Shown here piece by piece: positions 59,819-64,000 of a DNA stretch of 64,000 bases. A program made the translations under genes and the position numbers. A model generated the notes under the pieces. The model made no database searches. It was not told where the DNA came from and worked only from the letters and a program-made list of their open reading frames with translations. Positions within the stretch are counted from its first letter, which is position 1; each line of letters begins with the position of its first letter. The stretch is from Ifrita kowaldi (taxonomy: Eukaryota > Chordata > Aves > Passeriformes > Cinclosomatidae), in the NCBI GenBank assembly GCA_013398055.1, contig VZRS01006544.1, positions 258 through 64,257 on the forward strand. Direction: 5' to 3'.

Positions 59819-62304
59819 GGTTACCAATTTTCCCCACAAAACCCCAAGCTCAAGGGAGCCAGGGTGAGCCACGCATCAGGGGAAGCTCAGAGAGCTCAGT
59901 CTAAGTTCTGGGAAGGAGGCTGGCATCTCTGGAGATGCCCCAGTCCACTTGGGGAACCTGCAGGCCGAAGTGGGTGACAGGCTGGCTGTTACAGACACCA
60001 GACCTGTCCATCAGAGCGAGCTCTCTCAGCCGTGCCTGGATGACCCAACAGGCTGAGTCCCCCTGCTCCCGGCCAGCACCCCATGAGCCAGGCGCTGGCT
60101 GTGATGCCCCTGCTCCTGCTGAGGGACAGGAGCCAGCCAGGCTGCTGGTGGACGCTCTGCTGCCTTCCTCCTGCACAGCACGGGCCCCCATCCTCCCCAT
60201 CCTCCAGGCCAGGCCGGGAGGGCTGCCCGCGTTTTTCAGAAAGGATGATTACATCTGCAAAGCACCCGGCAGCGCTTTGGGATGAAGAGCGTTATGTAAG
60301 TGTAAGATAATGTTATTTATAGAGCCAGGTTTTATCCAAAATGGAATTAAACTTGTGTTCCTGAAGCCTCTGCTGTCAAAGACAAATTGCAATTTGTCCA
60401 CTAGCCTCTAATGCTCTGCATTCAAATCCTTTTTCTCAGTTCATCCCAAAGTTTAAGAATGTGTTTTATTTACAAATCATACATCTCAGAAAGTGAGGAA
60501 ATCTCTTTTCCATCAGCTGTGAGGTGACCATGGAAGCCTGGGCAGTGGCCATAGAAGCCTGGACCATAGTTTTGCTTTGCAACTGCATCAGATGTGACAC
60601 CAAAGTACCAAAAACCAGGAAGGGAAGGCAGAGTTTGAGCTGGGTTAAACAACAAAACCACAAACAATTGTCCTAGGCACAATATTTTGCCTGCATTTAA
60701 CACTCTCTGTAACAATCTGTGAGCTGCAGGAGGATATCCAGCTTACATCCCTGTTGGGGGTGGCACTAGTTCAGTGGGTTAATATCTGTGCTCCTGCAGA
60801 ACTACAGACCCCGTGACCTTTTAAAATCATGCATTATTAACTTAGAGAGCTTCACTTGCTCTTTTGAAATATTAGATTCAAATCCCTTATATCTGTACTT
60901 TTTACAAGCCACGAAAAAGCAAATTTCTGGGCTGCCTGCTGAAATCCATGCTAACAGGTGTTAGGAACACTGTTTTATGAGGTACGGCACCTTGCATAGG
61001 TTAGCTTGTAGAGTTCATCTGCTGCCCCTCACTTGTCATAGTATCTAGCATGAAATTCCACACATGCCTTTTATTTAGGAAAGAACACAAAAGTATGTTA
61101 TCTTATTCCTCTGGAATTTTCCACAGTTATTTAGCATGTTAGTTTAAGCATAATTGGTTAGTGGGCTCTTGAAATCTATATCTTAGCTGTACTTATTTAC
61201 ATCAGGCTAAAAGTAGTTCATTTCAGTTGAGGTAAATGTGAAGCATTAGATTGCAAACGTACCTAATCCATCTCTCCTCCCCCATGACTAGAAATCCTGT
61301 GGTTAAAATAACACAGCCTCTATTCAGAGCACAAACTTAGAGCTGCGAGCAGGAGCAGGCTTGGGATTTAAACAACTCTCAGCAGATGAGTCTGTTCAAG
61401 GGTCCTTCTTGGGTTTGTTTTTCATCCTACTTTTGATCCATGAGAGGAAGCCAGGCTCTCTCCTCTGGGCAAGCAAGGTAAAGATTTTCTGCGTTCTGTA
61501 TATGGTTGCATGTGCTTGTAAAGGAGCTTATAAACATGATTGCAAAAAGGCTGTTGCAAATGCAATTGAAAAATGTTGCTGTTGTAGAGCAAGAAGTGTT
61601 TGACAAATGGCTTCACAATCTCTAAACGTTAGTTTGGTCTTCTGGCTATTTCCACACAACAGTAAAATGATGAAATGATAAATCTTGCACAGAGAAGCAA
61701 GGAGCAGTGATTCTCCATCACACACTAGAGAAGCTGAGCATGTAGAAAATAGCAAACTCAGGTACTACTGTGGTCTAGCCAGACTAAAGCAAAACTGGTA
61801 TTTTGCTAGCTGTCAGGTATAGTCCCTCCTGGGTTTGTCCAGCTGCTCTAATCCCATTTGGGAGGCTGAGGCTGTGCTGGAGGATGGCACTGACTCTGTT
61901 TACAGAGTGTATGCTAATGCTGCTCCAGCGTGACTCTCACAGTAACGGCGGAACCGTGCTTTCAGGAATGTTTGGATGCGGCGTGCCAGATAATTAACTG
62001 CCTTTATTTGCTCTTACTGCTTTCCAAGTCACAGGGCATGTAGAAAAGCATCATCTTTCCTTGAATGCTTATTTTATTTGAAATCCAGGAAACAAGCGTG
62101 ATGTCTGTGCTAATGCCCGTAGAACTGTACTCCCAGTGCCAGAGTCTGTTAACTCTCCCAGCCCCGTGCTGTTTTTCACGGGGGATCCCGAGCACCACAT
62201 CAGTCCTCCGGCACCACGGTGATCAAACACAGAGGGTGGCACTGCTGGGGAGTATGGAAACACCATTACTCACATTTTTGCTTCATTTTAAAAAATGCTG
62301 CCCC
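59819..62304. other. Intergenic, no gene recognised
   Basis: A GC-rich section (59930-60250) yields overlapping open frames without domains, and 60720-61350 is AT-rich. A tRNA-promoter-like pair of motifs near 60766-60880 is discussed in the findings. Confidence 0.55.
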
Positions 62305-62945
62305 TCCCTGCCCTAAGGCACGGGACAGTGTGGTTGCGTTGTGGGGGCACTTACACTCCCCCTCCATCGGGATAGCACGAACAAATGCTGCTCCAGGTGT
62401 GCTACCTTTCCAATGCTGGAGAAAGCCTCGTTTCCCACACAGAGATGCTCACTTTCCCCTTGCCTGCTTTCCACTCCTTTTTCCCTTCCCTGGGCGAGAC
62501 AGGATGGTTTCACATTGTCCTGTGTGCAGTCACGGGCCTGCCCTGGTCCCCGCTGTCCCGCAGCCGTGTCACTCCCATGGCAGCATGCACTCCGCTCCTG
62601 CTCGGCCAGAGGAAAGGGGAGGACCCTGCTTGGCACGCCAGGTCCTGTCAGCACAGAGCTGCCACTCTGTGGGGAATCTATCAACTGGAAAAGGTGCCCT
62701 CGTCCTTTGAGCCAACAGTGCTGCTTTGTCCTGGGGGAGAAACGCAGCTTTATCACTTGGGTGCCCGGCACAGGGAGGGACAAGCAGGGCTATAAGGAAT
62801 ACAAACACACTGCTCTTCCCGATTCTCCGAGCACACCGCGGCAGAGAGGCAGCTCGGAGGAGAGAGAATATGTGCAAAACAAAGAAATGCGGTCAGGCAG
62901 GAACTATAAAATTCCAATATAGAAAGCGGAGCTGATGTCATTTTA
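62305..62945 (+). promoter_or_regulatory. CpG-rich stretch ending in TATA and CRE-like motifs: candidate promoter
   Basis: About two dozen CpG are spread over 62310-62860, denser than anything else in the last 10 kb. The stretch is followed by ACTATAAAATTCC (TATA box at 62905-62912) and, about 20 bases further, TGATGTCA (62933-62940), one base from a CRE; a weaker TATAAGG is at 62791. A + strand start near 62935 would be consistent. In mammals JCAD lies downstream of MTPAP in the same orientation, so this could be a 5' exon region of that gene, but no JCAD coding sequence is present in the window. Confidence 0.3.
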
Positions 62946-64000
62946 ACGTCCTAAGCAGTGCCAAGAATCCTAAGCTCCGTATCAAGATTCAGTGCAAAAC
63001 CCCCACAAACTCACAACTTGTTCTTGTGGAAAAATTAACTTTTATGGAAAATATGCATGGGAACATGCCAGAGGAGTGTGTTGCTTTATTTCTTTTATTA
63101 ATTTCGAATACATTAGTTCAGAGAGCAATCCCATTTTAGCATCAGCTGCCTCTATCCAAGAAGCCGAAGCTCACACACAGAGCTCGCAAATATTGGAGGC
63201 GAGGGAGCTGTGTTTTTCTGTATGATCAGTTGTTAGATGGAAAGAGCTGTTCGAGTAGGAAGGGGTGTGGGAAGGCTCAGTGGGATGACTGAGTTAAGGC
63301 TTTTTTCCTGGTGACATATTTGAATCATGATCAGATGCACCTGAACGGAGCAGCATCATCAGCTATTATAACTCAGAGTGCGTCAGAGGTGGGATCGCGT
63401 GCAGCTCCTGTGATAAAGGTTACTCATCTCTGTCCTGCTATAGGACCGCCTTCACTGTTGCTTATAACTTTCTCAGACTTGAATAGTTTAGACTGAGTTC
63501 TTCCAACTTGATTGTCTGCCTTGGGCTAAGTTCTTTTCTGGAAAATTTCAGCCAAAACTGTCCAGCCAGTTTTGTCCATTCCAAGAATGAGCATAGGGGA
63601 AAAAGGAATTGTTGTCCAACTGGGAAAAAAAAGAAAGGAAGAAACAGGAGGGGGGAACCTGGTGATCCTTTCTGTGGATTGTTCTTATCCCTCTGCGCTT
63701 TGGAGTTGAGATCTGAAATTTGGCAGCTTTCTGTTAGGAATGTGATTTTTTTTTTTTTTAACTTTGTAAATCTCCTCCAATTTGGCTTAGTAATAGCCTT
63801 TGAAGGGAGAAAATAGCAACTTCTTAGGGACGTGCTAAAGCTAAGCAGTGAAAAATCTCCTGAGATTCCTTCGCGCATGAGTGAGCTCAGCCCAGCATCC
63901 CAGCAGCTCCCAGTGTTGACCCCAGTGCTCCTGTGCAAACCATCAGTGCTACCAAGTTCCTGCAGATCCTTGTTCTTCCCCACAGCACAGCAGGGACCTC
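62946..64000. other. Right end of window, no coding exon recognised
   Basis: A T14 run lies near 63746-63759. Transcription-factor-like words (TGACTGAGT, CACCTG, TGATAAAGG) cluster at 63285-63425, but these are short and common. I looked for the N-terminal coding exon of JCAD and did not find it. Confidence 0.5.

Noticed and set aside
62341..62922. 193-codon open frame on +
   Set aside because: Lies in the CpG-rich candidate promoter, where all three + frames are open for long distances; no homology recognised.
62946..64000. JCAD first coding exon
   Set aside because: No frame encodes the expected N-terminus; the gene, if next, starts coding beyond the window.

Overview
The window looks like bird nuclear DNA. 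It contains a spliced vertebrate gene with GT-AG introns, several CR1 retroposon fragments that end in the avian 'TTCTATGATTCT' type of tail, and a solo endogenous-retroviral LTR of a kind common in bird genomes. Nothing is bacterial or organellar: there are no operons, rRNA or tRNA genes, or CRISPR arrays. Species cannot be fixed from the sequence.

Region 1 (about 1-13,400, + strand) is MTPAP, the mitochondrial poly(A) polymerase. Eight exons (called 2-9, matching the human nine-exon layout) splice together in one continuous frame of 525 residues. The catalytic Gly-Ser and Asp-x-Asp motifs and the third catalytic aspartate are present, followed by a stop at 12,859 and a poly(A) signal at 13,382. 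Exon 1, with the start codon and mitochondrial targeting peptide, is off the left edge or only just touches it; the first ~170 bases are CpG-rich, as expected beside a promoter. Intron 5 carries an odd CpG-dense patch next to a CR1 fragment.

Region 2 (about 13,400-64,000) has no protein-coding gene I can support. Many open frames of 100-260 codons occur, but they sit in GC-rich, stop-poor stretches, overlap on several frames, match no family I know, and lack exon-like borders. What can be supported is repeats: CR1 copies at about 16.2, 27.7-28.5, 40.6-41.0 and 55.3 kb (one carrying a reverse-transcriptase fossil), two probable relics of an ancient MIR/CORE-type SINE (38.5 and 46.1 kb), a four-unit 22-23 bp tandem repeat (23.9 kb), a solo LTR (59.3-59.8 kb), and short low-complexity tracts. 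Near the right end (62.3-62.95 kb) a CpG-rich stretch ends in a TATA box and a CRE-like site on the + strand. In mammals JCAD (KIAA1462) lies downstream of MTPAP in the same orientation, so this could be a promoter approaching that gene, but no JCAD coding exon was found and the idea is inference.

I found no convincing evidence for a previously undescribed biological system. The most useful items for a second look are the intronic CpG patch, the candidate promoter at the right end, the CR1 copy with its RT fossil, the MIR-like relics, and the tandem repeat.
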